A DNA stretch of 15,900 nucleotides from assembly GCA_031273365.1 (NCBI GenBank), contig JAISSA010000086.1:1-15900 (forward strand). Direction: 5' to 3'. The notes beneath the pieces are model-generated. The model ran no database searches. It was not told the DNA's origin and saw only the letters and a list, made by a program, of their open reading frames with translations. The position numbers and the translations under genes are program-made. Numbering within the stretch: the stretch's first letter is position 1; every line of letters begins with the position of its first letter. Positions 5,789 to 13,330 of the stretch are shown one piece after another. This DNA is from Synergistaceae bacterium. GTDB taxonomy: Bacteria; Synergistota; Synergistia; Synergistales; Aminobacteriaceae.

Positions 5789-7936
5789 ATGGAACGAATG
5801 AAAAGCTGGGTCAGGCCGTTCTTCAGTTTCATATACCATATGTCGTCCAACGGCACAATGACGTCCATCCGTCAGGGACTTGTCGGCATGATGCCCCTGA
5901 TGATCATCGGGTCTTTCGCCGTGCTGGTGAATTTTATTCCCCTCGATTTTTTCCAGAAGTTCATGCTGGACATGTGGGGCCCAAAGTGGAAGGGCATCGC
6001 GGGTTCGATCTACAATGGGACGACGCAGGTCATGTCTCTGGGCGTCCTTCTTTCCGTCAGCTATTGCGTCGCCAGATCGAAGAGCCCCGTGAAGATGGGA
6101 CAGGTCTCTCCTCTGATCGTCGCCCTCGTCAGCCTGGGGTGTCTGGTTACGGTCACGAACGTTTCCGGCGGAGGGATAATGTTCGTTCAGATCGGTCCCA
6201 TGGGCCTTCTTCCCGCCATATTCGTGGCCGTCTCCTCCACGTCCCTGTTCTTCTTTTTTTACAGGCGCAAGCTCTTTCGCATCCGGCTCTTCACCGATGC
6301 CGCGGATATGATGCTGCTCCAGTCCCTGGCGGCTCTGGAGCCCGCCATGTGGACCTTTCTGGTGTTTGCCGCCGTCAGGTTCACGCCGACGCTGTTCGGC
6401 GTGAACGACCTGCACCTGTTCATCTACGAGATGCTGAAAAGCGCCTTCACCTTCTTTCAGAGCACCCTGACCTCGGCGCTGCTGTTCGTTTTTTCGGTAC
6501 ATATCTTCTGGTTCTGCGGACTGCACGGCAGCAACGTCATGGAAAACGTGACGCGGGAGCTCTGGGTTCCGAAACTCGCCGAAAACCTTGCGGCGTTGCA
6601 GGCCGGAGAGGTCCCGCAGGAAATATTTTCCAAGCAGTTTTTCGACGTGTACGTTCTGCTGGGCGGATCGGGGAGCACGTTTTGCCTGATAGCCGCCCTT
6701 CTGATCGTCTCCGGCAAGACGAACACGTCGAAGCTCGCCAAAATTTCGATCCCCCTGGCGCTTTTCAACATTAACGAGACGCTGATATACGGCATTCCCA
6801 TCGTTTTCAATCCCTTTTACGTCGTCCCCTTCATTCTGACGCCCGTCGCGCTGGCGATGGCGTCGTACCTCGCCACGGTCACGGGGCTGGTCCCCGTCAT
6901 CACCGGCGACGTGGTCTGGACCACGCCCATCCTCATCGGCGGATACGTCGCCACGGCAAGCTGGAGGGGCGCGGCGTTGCAGCTCTTCAACCTGCTCACG
7001 GGGACGCTGATCTACCTTCCCTTCGTCAGAATCAACGAGAAGTTCAAGGAAGAGGAAAACCGCAAGGTCCTCGAAAAACTGAACGAGCAGGTCAATTATG
7101 TCGATAACCACCGCCTTCCCATGGTCCTGCACCGCCCGGACGAGGTCGGTTCCCTGGCCAGAGTCCTCGCCAACGACCTGAAAACCGACGCCGTGGACAA
7201 TACGGGCCTTTACCTCGTCTTCCAGCCCCAGGTCGACAACGCCGGCGACGTCGTGGGCTGCGAGGCGCTTTTGCGATGGCGGCACTACAGGTTCGGGGTC
7301 ATTCCTCCCCCGACGATCATCACCATTTCAGAGGAAGCGGGGCTCGACGACATCCTCAACAGGTGGATTTTCGAGACCTCGCTGAGGCAGCTCAGCGAAC
7401 TGAACCAGCTTGGGTACAGGGATATCACCATGTCCGTCAACGTCTCGCCCCTGCAGCTCCACAACCCGGCGATTGTGACGACCTTCCAGAGGCTGATTCG
7501 GGAATACCGCCTCGACCCGTCCGAAATCGAGGTGGAGCTTACCGAAAACATCGCCTTCGACGAGTCGAAGGAGTCGAAGAACGTGCTCGGCCGTTTCAAA
7601 AAAATGGGAATGAAGCTGGCTATCGACGACTTCGGGATGGGACATACGTCGCTTTTGTACCTGCGTTCCTTCGAGCCCGACACCGTCAAGCTGGACGGCT
7701 CCCTCGTGCAGGACGTCATGACCGACCGCAGCAGCGTCGATATCATTCAGGCCGTCGTCAATCTCTGCGACAACATGGGAATACACGTGATCGCGGAGGT
7801 CGTCGAGACGAGGGCGCAGCGGGACCGGCTGAGGTACCTGGGCTGCCACTGCTATCAGGGTTATTACTACTCGCGTCCCCTGGAGATCAACAATTTTATC
7901 CAGTTCCTGCAGAGCAACGACTGCAGAAAAAAATAG
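5789..7936 (+). CDS. PTS EIIC (lactose/cellobiose type) - EAL phosphodiesterase fusion
   Basis: 715 residues. Residues 1-415 form a polytopic EIIC permease of the lactose/cellobiose/chitobiose family. The family's paired signatures are both present: FWFCGLHGSNV at 240-250 and LFNINETLIYGIPIVFNP at 325-342, where N-I-N-E contributes to the sugar site. A charged, probably coiled linker follows (416-440). The EAL domain (about 470-710) has EALLRW at 492-497, VELTEN at 582-587, DDFG at 613-616, K634, EVVE at 670-673 and QGYYYSRP at 690-697. These residues indicate an active c-di-GMP phosphodiesterase. No EIIA or EIIB domain or gene is in the window, so phosphoryl transfer must come from elsewhere, or the permease has become a sugar sensor. 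GGAG (5780-5783) lies 5 bases before the ATG. It is followed after 29 bp by the FHA gene, a probable operon. Such EIIC-EAL fusions are known in some anaerobes; ligand and direction of signalling are unknown. Confidence 0.92.
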   Translation: MERMKSWVRPFFSFIYHMSSNGTMTSIRQGLVGMMPLMIIGSFAVLVNFIPLDFFQKFMLDMWGPKWKGIAGSIYNGTTQVMSLGVLLSVSYCVARSKSPVKMGQVSPLIVALVSLGCLVTVTNVSGGGIMFVQIGPMGLLPAIFVAVSSTSLFFFFYRRKLFRIRLFTDAADMMLLQSLAALEPAMWTFLVFAAVRFTPTLFGVNDLHLFIYEMLKSAFTFFQSTLTSALLFVFSVHIFWFCGLHGSNVMENVTRELWVPKLAENLAALQAGEVPQEIFSKQFFDVYVLLGGSGSTFCLIAALLIVSGKTNTSKLAKISIPLALFNINETLIYGIPIVFNPFYVVPFILTPVALAMASYLATVTGLVPVITGDVVWTTPILIGGYVATASWRGAALQLFNLLTGTLIYLPFVRINEKFKEEENRKVLEKLNEQVNYVDNHRLPMVLHRPDEVGSLARVLANDLKTDAVDNTGLYLVFQPQVDNAGDVVGCEALLRWRHYRFGVIPPPTIITISEEAGLDDILNRWIFETSLRQLSELNQLGYRDITMSVNVSPLQLHNPAIVTTFQRLIREYRLDPSEIEVELTENIAFDESKESKNVLGRFKKMGMKLAIDDFGMGHTSLLYLRSFEPDTVKLDGSLVQDVMTDRSSVDIIQAVVNLCDNMGIHVIAEVVETRAQRDRLRYLGCHCYQGYYYSRPLEINNFIQFLQSNDCRKK

Positions 7937-7965
7937 GGCTGGAGGACAACGGAGGAGAAGCGATC

Positions 7966-8475
7966 ATGAGTCTGATAAAGCACTGCCCTGCCTGTGGGGA
8001 GGAGAACCCCATCTCCGAGGTCATCTGTCGCGTCTGTATGACGAACCTTTCTTCTATTACGCCAATAAATATTACACCAATAAATATTGCACCGACAGAC
8101 ACTGCTCCGGCGGATCTTTCCAAAATTGCGGACACGCCGGAGCCCGGCGGGCGGACAATGCGCGCGGAATCGGAATCGGAAAATTCTTCCGTGCTGACGT
8201 TTCTGTGTCCCGACGGGCGGCCGCTTTCCGTTTCCAATGGCGGCGAACTGGGGCGCGGCGGCGAGTGCTGTGAAGCGCTTCACGGGATGCAGACGGTCTC
8301 GCGGCGTCACGCGAGGGTATCGCGAAGCGGCGGGCGGTGGCAGATCGAGGACGTCGGCTCCACCAACGGAACCTGGGTGAACGACCGGAGGCTGGAGCGG
8401 GGGCGTCCCCATCCGATCGAGCCCGGCGACAGGGTGAACCTGTCGCTTTCCTGCGAACTGAAGGTGATCGCGTGA
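7966..8475 (+). CDS. Zinc-ribbon and FHA-domain protein
   Basis: 169 residues. The N-terminus has CPAC (7-10) and CRVC (21-24), a short rubredoxin-like zinc ribbon. A Thr/Pro/Ile/Asn-rich linker (about 28-75) leads to a forkhead-associated domain (about 78-168). FHA signatures are ELGRG at 94-98, VSRRHARV at 111-118 and the DVGSTNGTWVN block at 129-139. The Arg, Ser-Arg-Arg-His and Asn-Gly residues are those that recognise phosphothreonine peptides. It is soluble, with no signal peptide or TM helix. Shine-Dalgarno GGAGGAG (7951-7957) fixes the ATG at 7966; the frame is open further upstream but overlaps the EAL domain. Its stop overlaps the next start as GTGA, so it is translationally coupled to the PP2C phosphatase. 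The partner kinase is not in the window. The role as an adaptor for Ser/Thr phosphosignalling is inferred. Confidence 0.88.
   Translation: MSLIKHCPACGEENPISEVICRVCMTNLSSITPINITPINIAPTDTAPADLSKIADTPEPGGRTMRAESESENSSVLTFLCPDGRPLSVSNGGELGRGGECCEALHGMQTVSRRHARVSRSGGRWQIEDVGSTNGTWVNDRRLERGRPHPIEPGDRVNLSLSCELKVIA
8062..8091 (+). repeat. Tandem 15-bp repeat in the FHA protein linker
   Basis: Two copies (8062-8076 and 8077-8091) of a 15-base unit starting CCAATAAATATT differ at one base and encode the repeating linker peptide INITP/INIAP. The stretch is strikingly AT-rich inside a GC-rich gene. It keeps frame, so it probably only sets linker length and may vary between strains. Confidence 0.7.
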
Positions 8476-9260
8476 AACTCGCGTTCATGACCCATCGGGG
8501 AAGCGTGCGTCCCGAAAATCAGGACGCGCTGCAGATCGCCGGAGGCGTGCGGACCGGGGACATGGCCCTTCCCGCGGTTCTTGAGATGGACGACCTTCGC
8601 GCGCCGTTGCTGCTTTCCGTCGTGGACGGTCTCGGAGGCCACAGAGGAGGGGCGCGCGCCGCGGAAATTCTGGTTCGTGCGCTGGCCGCGGGGGCGGACC
8701 GCTTCGGCGCGGTCCTCGATCCTCAGACTGACGCGCGGCTCCTGCGCGAACTCCTCGCCGGGGGCGCACGCGGGATGCGCGAGGAAGCGCTTCGGGATTC
8801 GGCTCTGTCCGACATGGGGGCGACGATCGCCGGGCTGCTGATCCGGGAGCGCAGCGCGCTGGCCTTCAACTGCGGCGACTCCCGGGCGTACCGCTTCTCG
8901 CGCGGGGAAGGAGAGAAGCTGGAGGGAGAGAAGCTGACGCACGATCATTCCGCGGTGCAGGAGCTCCTGGACAGGGGAGAGATCACGGAAGAGGAGATGC
9001 GCTCCCATCCCCGAAAGAACATCGTCACCTCCGCCGTCACGGCCGACGCGTTCGATGACTTCGAGCTCTTCGTGAAGCCCGTGTCGCGCGCGCACGGCGA
9101 CGCCTTTTTCCTCTGCTCGGACGGGGTCTGGGAGGCTCTGTCCATGTCCCGCCTGACGCACTTCCTGAACGACCCCGCTCCCGACGCGCCAAAAAGGTTC
9201 TTCGACAGCCTGATTGCCGCCGAATGCCGCGACAACGTCAGTTTTATCCAGGTGCGCTGA
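8472..9260 (+). CDS. PP2C-family (PPM) protein serine/threonine phosphatase
   Basis: 262 residues from the GTG at 8472, which overlaps the FHA stop codon by 4 bases. AAGGTGA at 8461-8467 is a usable Shine-Dalgarno. Conserved PPM motifs appear in order: RGSVRPENQDAL at 9-20, the metal-binding VVDGLGGHRGG at 50-60, MGATIAGLLI at 115-124, NCGDSRAY at 133-140, LTHDHS at 155-160, NIVTSAV at 183-189, LCSDGVW at 214-220 and CRDNVSF at 252-258. D52, D217 and D254 are the expected metal ligands, so a manganese- or magnesium-dependent phosphatase active on phospho-Ser/Thr is expected. There are no TM helices, so it is cytoplasmic. Such phosphatases usually oppose Hanks-type kinases; none is encoded here. 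Coupling to the FHA gene and the EIIC-EAL gene suggests one signalling unit. Confidence 0.93.
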   Translation: MKLAFMTHRGSVRPENQDALQIAGGVRTGDMALPAVLEMDDLRAPLLLSVVDGLGGHRGGARAAEILVRALAAGADRFGAVLDPQTDARLLRELLAGGARGMREEALRDSALSDMGATIAGLLIRERSALAFNCGDSRAYRFSRGEGEKLEGEKLTHDHSAVQELLDRGEITEEEMRSHPRKNIVTSAVTADAFDDFELFVKPVSRAHGDAFFLCSDGVWEALSMSRLTHFLNDPAPDAPKRFFDSLIAAECRDNVSFIQVR

Positions 9261-9289
9261 GGCGGGCCTTTAAAACCTGAAGTATCCGC

Positions 9290-9317
9290 GCCCCAGGCGT
9301 TCGGCTTCGCCCGGGGC
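9290..9317 (+). terminator. Hairpin after the PP2C gene, without a T run
   Basis: GCCCC-A-GGCG (9290-9299) pairs with CGCC-C-GGGGC (9308-9317), with one A/C mismatch and an 8-base loop. It sits 29 bases beyond the PP2C stop. Like the hairpin after fhs it has no T run downstream, so its role as the operon terminator is plausible but not certain. Confidence 0.45.
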
Positions 9318-9360
9318 ACACGCAGACGCGAAACCCCATGGCATGTTCGGCATGTAAAAT

Positions 9361-9378
9361 ACGCAGAATACGCAGAAT
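9361..9378. repeat. 9-bp tandem repeat in the intergenic region
   Basis: ACGCAGAAT occurs twice in tandem (9361-9369 and 9370-9378) and is followed by a partial third start, ACGATG. It lies in the noncoding stretch ahead of the ligase gene. Function unknown. Confidence 0.6.
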
Positions 9379-9402
9379 ACGATGAGCGGCATTTTCCCGT
9401 TT

Positions 9403-9443
9403 GATGTAATATTACCCGATGCAACATTGCCCGACGTACGTCG
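9403..9443. promoter_or_regulatory. Repeat and palindrome cluster upstream of the ligase gene, possible operator
   Basis: Two imperfect 15-bp direct repeats (9403-9417 and 9418-9432, both of form GATGyAAyATTrCCC) run directly into a perfect 12-bp palindrome CGACGTACGTCG (9432-9443). TAATATTA at 9407-9414 is also palindromic. CATAAT (9446-9451) and TAAGAT (9456-9461) follow as possible -10 elements, though no well-spaced -35 is seen. The layout suggests a binding site controlling the ligase gene about 75 bases downstream. Confidence 0.4.
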
Positions 9444-9516
9444 TTCATAATTTGGTAAGATGGTCCGTGTGTTTTATTCATGACTCGCATCCGTTTTTCG
9501 AAAGGTAGTGGTTTGT

Positions 9517-11661
9517 GTGGCGATGTCGAAGTCGGCAGCTGAAAATAAAAAAAAACAGGAAGGCGACGCTTTTGTGAAGCCGGCTTCGCCGCTTCCGCTC
9601 GTTCCGCCGTTGCTGCTCGCCCCGCTGTGGTTCATATCGCTGGCGCTGCCGAACCTCGTCTATTCGGGCATCTACTGGTACGACACCCTTCATATTCTCA
9701 AGTACTTCGTGGCGGGCGTCCCGGTTGCCGTGGCTCTGATCGTGGCCGGCGCGCGTCTTTTCATGTACAGCCGGGAGCGCATCACCCTCAGGGTCGATCT
9801 GTTTGGAATGATCTGGCTGGGGCTTCTGGTCTACACCATGATGCAGGCGCTATGGGTTCCCATCCTGTCGAAGCCGAGCTTTGTGCAGGAGATGCTTTGT
9901 TTTTCCGCCGTGTGGGCCTTTTACGTCATCTCGGCGAACTCCTTCCCCAACCGGACGATTCGGCCACTTCTCTGGCTGGCCAACGTCAACGCCGCGATCA
10001 ACGTCGTCTTCGCGGAGCTCCAGATTCGCAACCTCAACGGCATCTCCTCCCTGATCCTGCCCACCCCCGGCAACTACATCGGCAATACGGGCCAGCAGAA
10101 TATGTTCGGCCTCTGGATGGCCATCTGCGTCATGAGTTCCATCTACCTCTATATCGCCTACGCCACGACGCCGGAGGGCAAAAAACGCCACCCCGTCACG
10201 ACGGCGCTGAACCTGGTCCTGATGGGGATCAACATCTGGGGGCTCTGGAACAGCACCAGCCGCTCGGCGATCTTCTCCCTCGCCGGGGCGCTCGTCGTGC
10301 TGATTTTTATCATCCTGCGGCAGTTTGGAAATCAGGACCTGTCCGGGTCCGGAAAAAGAAACCCGTTTCTGACCGGCATGAACCTGCTGCTCATCGCCCT
10401 GGACGTCCGGGTGCTGCAGCAGGTCCATACCCGTCCGGAGTCCGTAAATTCCGCTCTGCCCGGCGTTCTTTACGCCGTTCTCGTTCTTCTGGTCCTCGCG
10501 CTCGTTTTCCTGTTGCACAGGCAGTTGCAAAGCGGCTACACGCGGCGGCTCGTGCACGTCATCGGCCTTTTTATCGTGGTGCTGACGCTGGGCATGGCCT
10601 TCAGCCAGGCGCGCTCCGTGGAGCTGATCGCCAAGACCGCCGACATGATCGAGCACTCGGAGACCTACGGCGGGCGCGCGGGCATCTGGGCGACCTCGCG
10701 CAGCATGTTCGGGATGTATCCCTGGACGGGCGTCGGCATCGGGCAGTACAAGTGGCATTACCTCGAAGCGCAGCGCGAGATGTTCAAAACCCGCTCCGAC
10801 ATCAGCTGGCAGTACACCCACTGGGCCCATAACGAATTCCTGCAGTGGTTCTGCGAGGGCGGCATCGTCGGCGGCTCCATTCTCATGCTCATGTGGGCCC
10901 TCTGGGGCGTTTCTTTTCTCATGATGCTCTGGCGGAAGGAGCACGTCGCTCCGGAGGTCATCTGGGCGTGTTCGCTGGTCGCCCTGATCTCGTTCAACGC
11001 GTTCTGGACCCGCCCCTTTCATCGTATCGAAAATATCCTGTGGCTGTCCCTCGGCTTCGCGATCTCCTTCAGGGACATGTTCGCCGTGCTGACGCCTGTG
11101 AAGGCGGTCGACTCCGGCAACCTGTCCCGGATGTGCGGGGGCGTTTTTCTGCTCGCGAGCCTGGGCGGGCTCTTTTATCTGGGGGACGGCATGGTCGGCG
11201 ACCGCATGATCCGGGAGGCGCTGAGCACCTCCAACCCCACGGTGCAGCGCAGCCTGTTGGAAAAGGCGTCGGGGCATCTGATGGTGCAGAACGAGGCCCT
11301 GAAAAATCTGGGGTATCATTACATGCAGATGGGAGAACAGACCGGCGACAGCCGGGACTTCTCCCGGGGCTTCCAGCTGCTGTGGCAGCATTTTCAGCGG
11401 GAACCGCACTCCGAGGAGTTGCGTGTCCTGATCGAGTGGTCGCAGCGTTTCCAGAGCGTCAGGGTGCTTGAAACGCTTGCGGGCTACCTGAAGCCGGGCA
11501 CGTACCGCCTGGAGACGGAAAGAGTCCGCGACAGCGCGGGGAACCCGGTCGACGCCGTGGTGCTGGTCCCGTTGCGCGAGTCCGGCGGCATGAAAATTGT
11601 GAGGCCGCCCGAAGAAGAAGGGGAGGGGGAAGAAGGGGAAGGGGAGGTTTCGGGACGCTAA
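9517..11661 (+). CDS. O-antigen ligase / PglL-like O-oligosaccharyltransferase (Wzy_C family)
   Basis: 714 residues with roughly 12-14 predicted TM helices across residues 28-556. Family signs are GNTGQQNMFG at about 189-198 (the G-x-x-x-Q-x-N pattern of Wzy/PglL proteins), NSTSRSA near 245-251, and the large periplasmic Wzy_C loop from about 385. That loop holds GGRAGIW, PWTGVGIGQY and a THWAHNEFLQ block with H435 and H438. A soluble helical C-terminus (about 560-660) resembles TPR-type repeats, and an acidic Glu/Gly run (about 698-711) ends the protein. Such enzymes transfer lipid-linked glycans in the periplasm, either to lipid A core or to proteins. The next genes encode T2SS pseudopilins, so a protein target is attractive but unproven. 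Start: the GTG at 9517 has AAAGG 11 bases upstream; ATG 9523 and GTG 9508 are alternatives. Confidence 0.85.
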   Translation: MAMSKSAAENKKKQEGDAFVKPASPLPLVPPLLLAPLWFISLALPNLVYSGIYWYDTLHILKYFVAGVPVAVALIVAGARLFMYSRERITLRVDLFGMIWLGLLVYTMMQALWVPILSKPSFVQEMLCFSAVWAFYVISANSFPNRTIRPLLWLANVNAAINVVFAELQIRNLNGISSLILPTPGNYIGNTGQQNMFGLWMAICVMSSIYLYIAYATTPEGKKRHPVTTALNLVLMGINIWGLWNSTSRSAIFSLAGALVVLIFIILRQFGNQDLSGSGKRNPFLTGMNLLLIALDVRVLQQVHTRPESVNSALPGVLYAVLVLLVLALVFLLHRQLQSGYTRRLVHVIGLFIVVLTLGMAFSQARSVELIAKTADMIEHSETYGGRAGIWATSRSMFGMYPWTGVGIGQYKWHYLEAQREMFKTRSDISWQYTHWAHNEFLQWFCEGGIVGGSILMLMWALWGVSFLMMLWRKEHVAPEVIWACSLVALISFNAFWTRPFHRIENILWLSLGFAISFRDMFAVLTPVKAVDSGNLSRMCGGVFLLASLGGLFYLGDGMVGDRMIREALSTSNPTVQRSLLEKASGHLMVQNEALKNLGYHYMQMGEQTGDSRDFSRGFQLLWQHFQREPHSEELRVLIEWSQRFQSVRVLETLAGYLKPGTYRLETERVRDSAGNPVDAVVLVPLRESGGMKIVRPPEEEGEGEEGEGEVSGR

Positions 11662-11715
11662 AAACAGTATCCGTTCGGGTTCCGCGCGTTCAGCGCCAAA
11701 ATCAGGCCATTGCCT

Positions 11716-11721
11716 TATAAT
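11716..11721 (+). promoter_or_regulatory. Candidate -10 element ahead of the T2SS genes
   Basis: A perfect TATAAT lies 55 bases after the ligase stop codon and 18-40 bases before the possible gspJ starts. No convincing -35 is present at normal spacing. The short gap and lack of a terminator also allow read-through from the ligase gene. Confidence 0.35.
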
Positions 11722-11738
11722 TCTCATTTAATGACTCG

Positions 11739-12377
11739 ATGAATCGGAGAGGATGGCCTTTGTTGCGAAAAAGCCTGCATTTACATAAAAGACAGCGCGC
11801 GTTTACGCTTATCGAGATTCTTATCGCCGTCGCCCTGACGGGACTCGTCGCGTCTCTGGCCCTGGCGCCGGTGGTTTACGCCGTGCGTCAGGTCACCGAG
11901 ACGGAGACGGCATACGCGAACGAGGCCGCGCTGCAGCGCACGGCGGCCTTTATGGCGCAGGACGTCGCGGCGGGGCTGCGCCTTGCCTCGACTGTCGTCC
12001 GCACCGTCGGTCACGAGCAGTTCGGCGGCGCCGGGCACGACGACGTTCTGGTCGTGGCCAGTTCGGCCCCGGCAAAGCAGAACCGGCCGAGCGGCAGCGT
12101 GATTTATAAAATAGTCCCCGCGAGTTTCATGAACGACTCCATCCCCGGCCTCTATCGATGGGTTCTCGCCGGGGTCCTGCCCGGGGACGTCGAAATCGAT
12201 AAACTCGAGGCAAAGGATGCCCAGCTGGTGACGCCCTACGTCACCTCCCTGCAACTGTCCGTTTTCGAGCCCCCCGAGTGGGTCTCCGATTACGAGGGGG
12301 CAATTCCCGGAGGCCTGCGGTTCGGGCTTTCGCGAGGAGAAGAAAGTGTCGAATATGTGTGCAGTTTCCCTCAATAA
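11739..12377 (+). CDS. gspJ: Type II secretion minor pseudopilin, GspJ-like
   Basis: 212 residues from the ATG at 11739. A basic leader is followed by the prepilin peptidase site RA|FTLIEI, with cleavage after A21 and Glu at mature position 5 (E26), then a hydrophobic helix to about residue 49. Ala rather than Gly precedes the cut, which is less common but tolerated. The C-terminal domain fits GspJ, ending with an FEPPEWVSDYEGAIPGGLRF stretch that resembles the family's closing strand region. It is predicted to help form the pseudopilus tip in the periplasm. It overlaps gspK by 32 bp. Start: no Shine-Dalgarno precedes ATG 11739, while GGAGAGGA (11746-11753) is well placed for TTG at 11760 or 11763, which would give a 13-14 residue leader. 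I consider the TTG start at least as likely. Confidence 0.82.
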   Translation: MNRRGWPLLRKSLHLHKRQRAFTLIEILIAVALTGLVASLALAPVVYAVRQVTETETAYANEAALQRTAAFMAQDVAAGLRLASTVVRTVGHEQFGGAGHDDVLVVASSAPAKQNRPSGSVIYKIVPASFMNDSIPGLYRWVLAGVLPGDVEIDKLEAKDAQLVTPYVTSLQLSVFEPPEWVSDYEGAIPGGLRFGLSRGEESVEYVCSFPQ

Positions 12378-13329
12378 CGTATCGGGTTCCCTCGGGTTGT
12401 CGCGCCTCCGTCCGCCTTGCAGATCGTCGCGCGGGGGGTTTGTTCTGGTCTCCGTTTTGCTGCTGGGGGTCGTTTTTATCTCCTGCGCCACGGCTTTTGC
12501 CTGGTTTACCCGCCTGCAGATCAAAAGCGCGCTGCGCGAAAAAGCCTCGATCGAAAACCGGAGCATGGCGCAGGTCCTGACCTCTTCGATCGTGAGCGGA
12601 CTGCAAAGCAACACCATGGTCACCTACGACTCTCCGCGCCTGCCCTGGTTCAAACCCTTTTTCTTTCCCGCCGGAGATCTGGGGACGTGGGTCGTGCAGG
12701 TCGTGCCGCTGGACGATAAAATTCCCGTCAGAAACCTCTTCCTTCCCGACGGCAACACGCTGCGCAACGAGCTGCGCAAAACGTGGGAAGACCTCTGGGT
12801 GAAGCTGGGCAGGCGGGAGCTGATTTACTCCGCCCTGGACTTCATGGACAGGGATAAAAGACCGCGCATGGGCGGCGCTGAACGGGAGCATTACATCAAT
12901 CGCTATCCCCTTGACATGTCGGAGTTTCTGATTCTCGAGGAGATGACGCCCGAGCTGCTGTACGGAGGCGAAAACGAAAAGGGCAGACAACCCGGGCTCG
13001 CGGATTACTGCACGCTCTGGAGCGGGGGGAGAATCAACCTGAACGTCGCGCCTCCGCAGGTGATGGCGATTCTTCCCGGACTGGACGAAACGCTGGCCGC
13101 GAAGATCGCGGATCATCGCGACCGCGAGGCTCTCAGGAACACCTCCGACCTGCGAAAAATACCGGGATTCCCGCCAAAGGCGATCACGACGCTGATGAAC
13201 CTGGCGGCCTTCAACAGCCGATATTTTGCCATTCGCGTCGAGCTGCTGGAGGACGCCGGCGGAGGGACGAGCTTCAGCATCATCGTCGACAAAACGGCCG
13301 GACGGGTTGTCCGTTGGGAGGAAATATAA
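12346..13329 (+). CDS. gspK: Type II secretion minor pseudopilin GspK
   Basis: 327 residues. The GTG at 12346 has AGGAG (12335-12339) 6 bases upstream, inside the end of gspJ, indicating coupled translation. The N-terminus has a prepilin-like site GG|FVLVSV near 30-31 and one TM helix to about residue 53; Glu5 is absent, as is normal for GspK. The periplasmic domain shows the family blocks KIPVRNLF (125-132), SALDFMDRDKRPRMGGAE (162-179), GRINLNVAPPQVMAIL (228-243) and a helix-hairpin-helix region around 244-277 ending KIPGFPP. GspK caps the pseudopilus with GspI and GspJ and controls its length. The leader is long (about 30 residues), so a later start such as ATG 12355 cannot be excluded. 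Confidence 0.9.
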   Translation: MSNMCAVSLNNVSGSLGLSRLRPPCRSSRGGFVLVSVLLLGVVFISCATAFAWFTRLQIKSALREKASIENRSMAQVLTSSIVSGLQSNTMVTYDSPRLPWFKPFFFPAGDLGTWVVQVVPLDDKIPVRNLFLPDGNTLRNELRKTWEDLWVKLGRRELIYSALDFMDRDKRPRMGGAEREHYINRYPLDMSEFLILEEMTPELLYGGENEKGRQPGLADYCTLWSGGRINLNVAPPQVMAILPGLDETLAAKIADHRDREALRNTSDLRKIPGFPPKAITTLMNLAAFNSRYFAIRVELLEDAGGGTSFSIIVDKTAGRVVRWEEI

Positions 13330-13330
13330 A

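Noticed and set aside
5741..7285. 514-codon minus-strand open frame opposite the EIIC-EAL gene
   Set aside because: It has shadow-like composition, while the plus-strand frame carries clear EIIC and EAL motifs.
7276..7965. Upstream extension of the FHA gene frame into the EAL coding region
   Set aside because: The extension is out-of-frame shadow of the EAL domain. GGAGGAG at 7951-7957 and the zinc ribbon starting at 7966 fix the start.
9850..11727. 625-codon minus-strand open frame opposite the ligase gene
   Set aside because: It is highly charged and lacks hydrophobic structure, the expected complement of a membrane-protein gene in GC-rich DNA.
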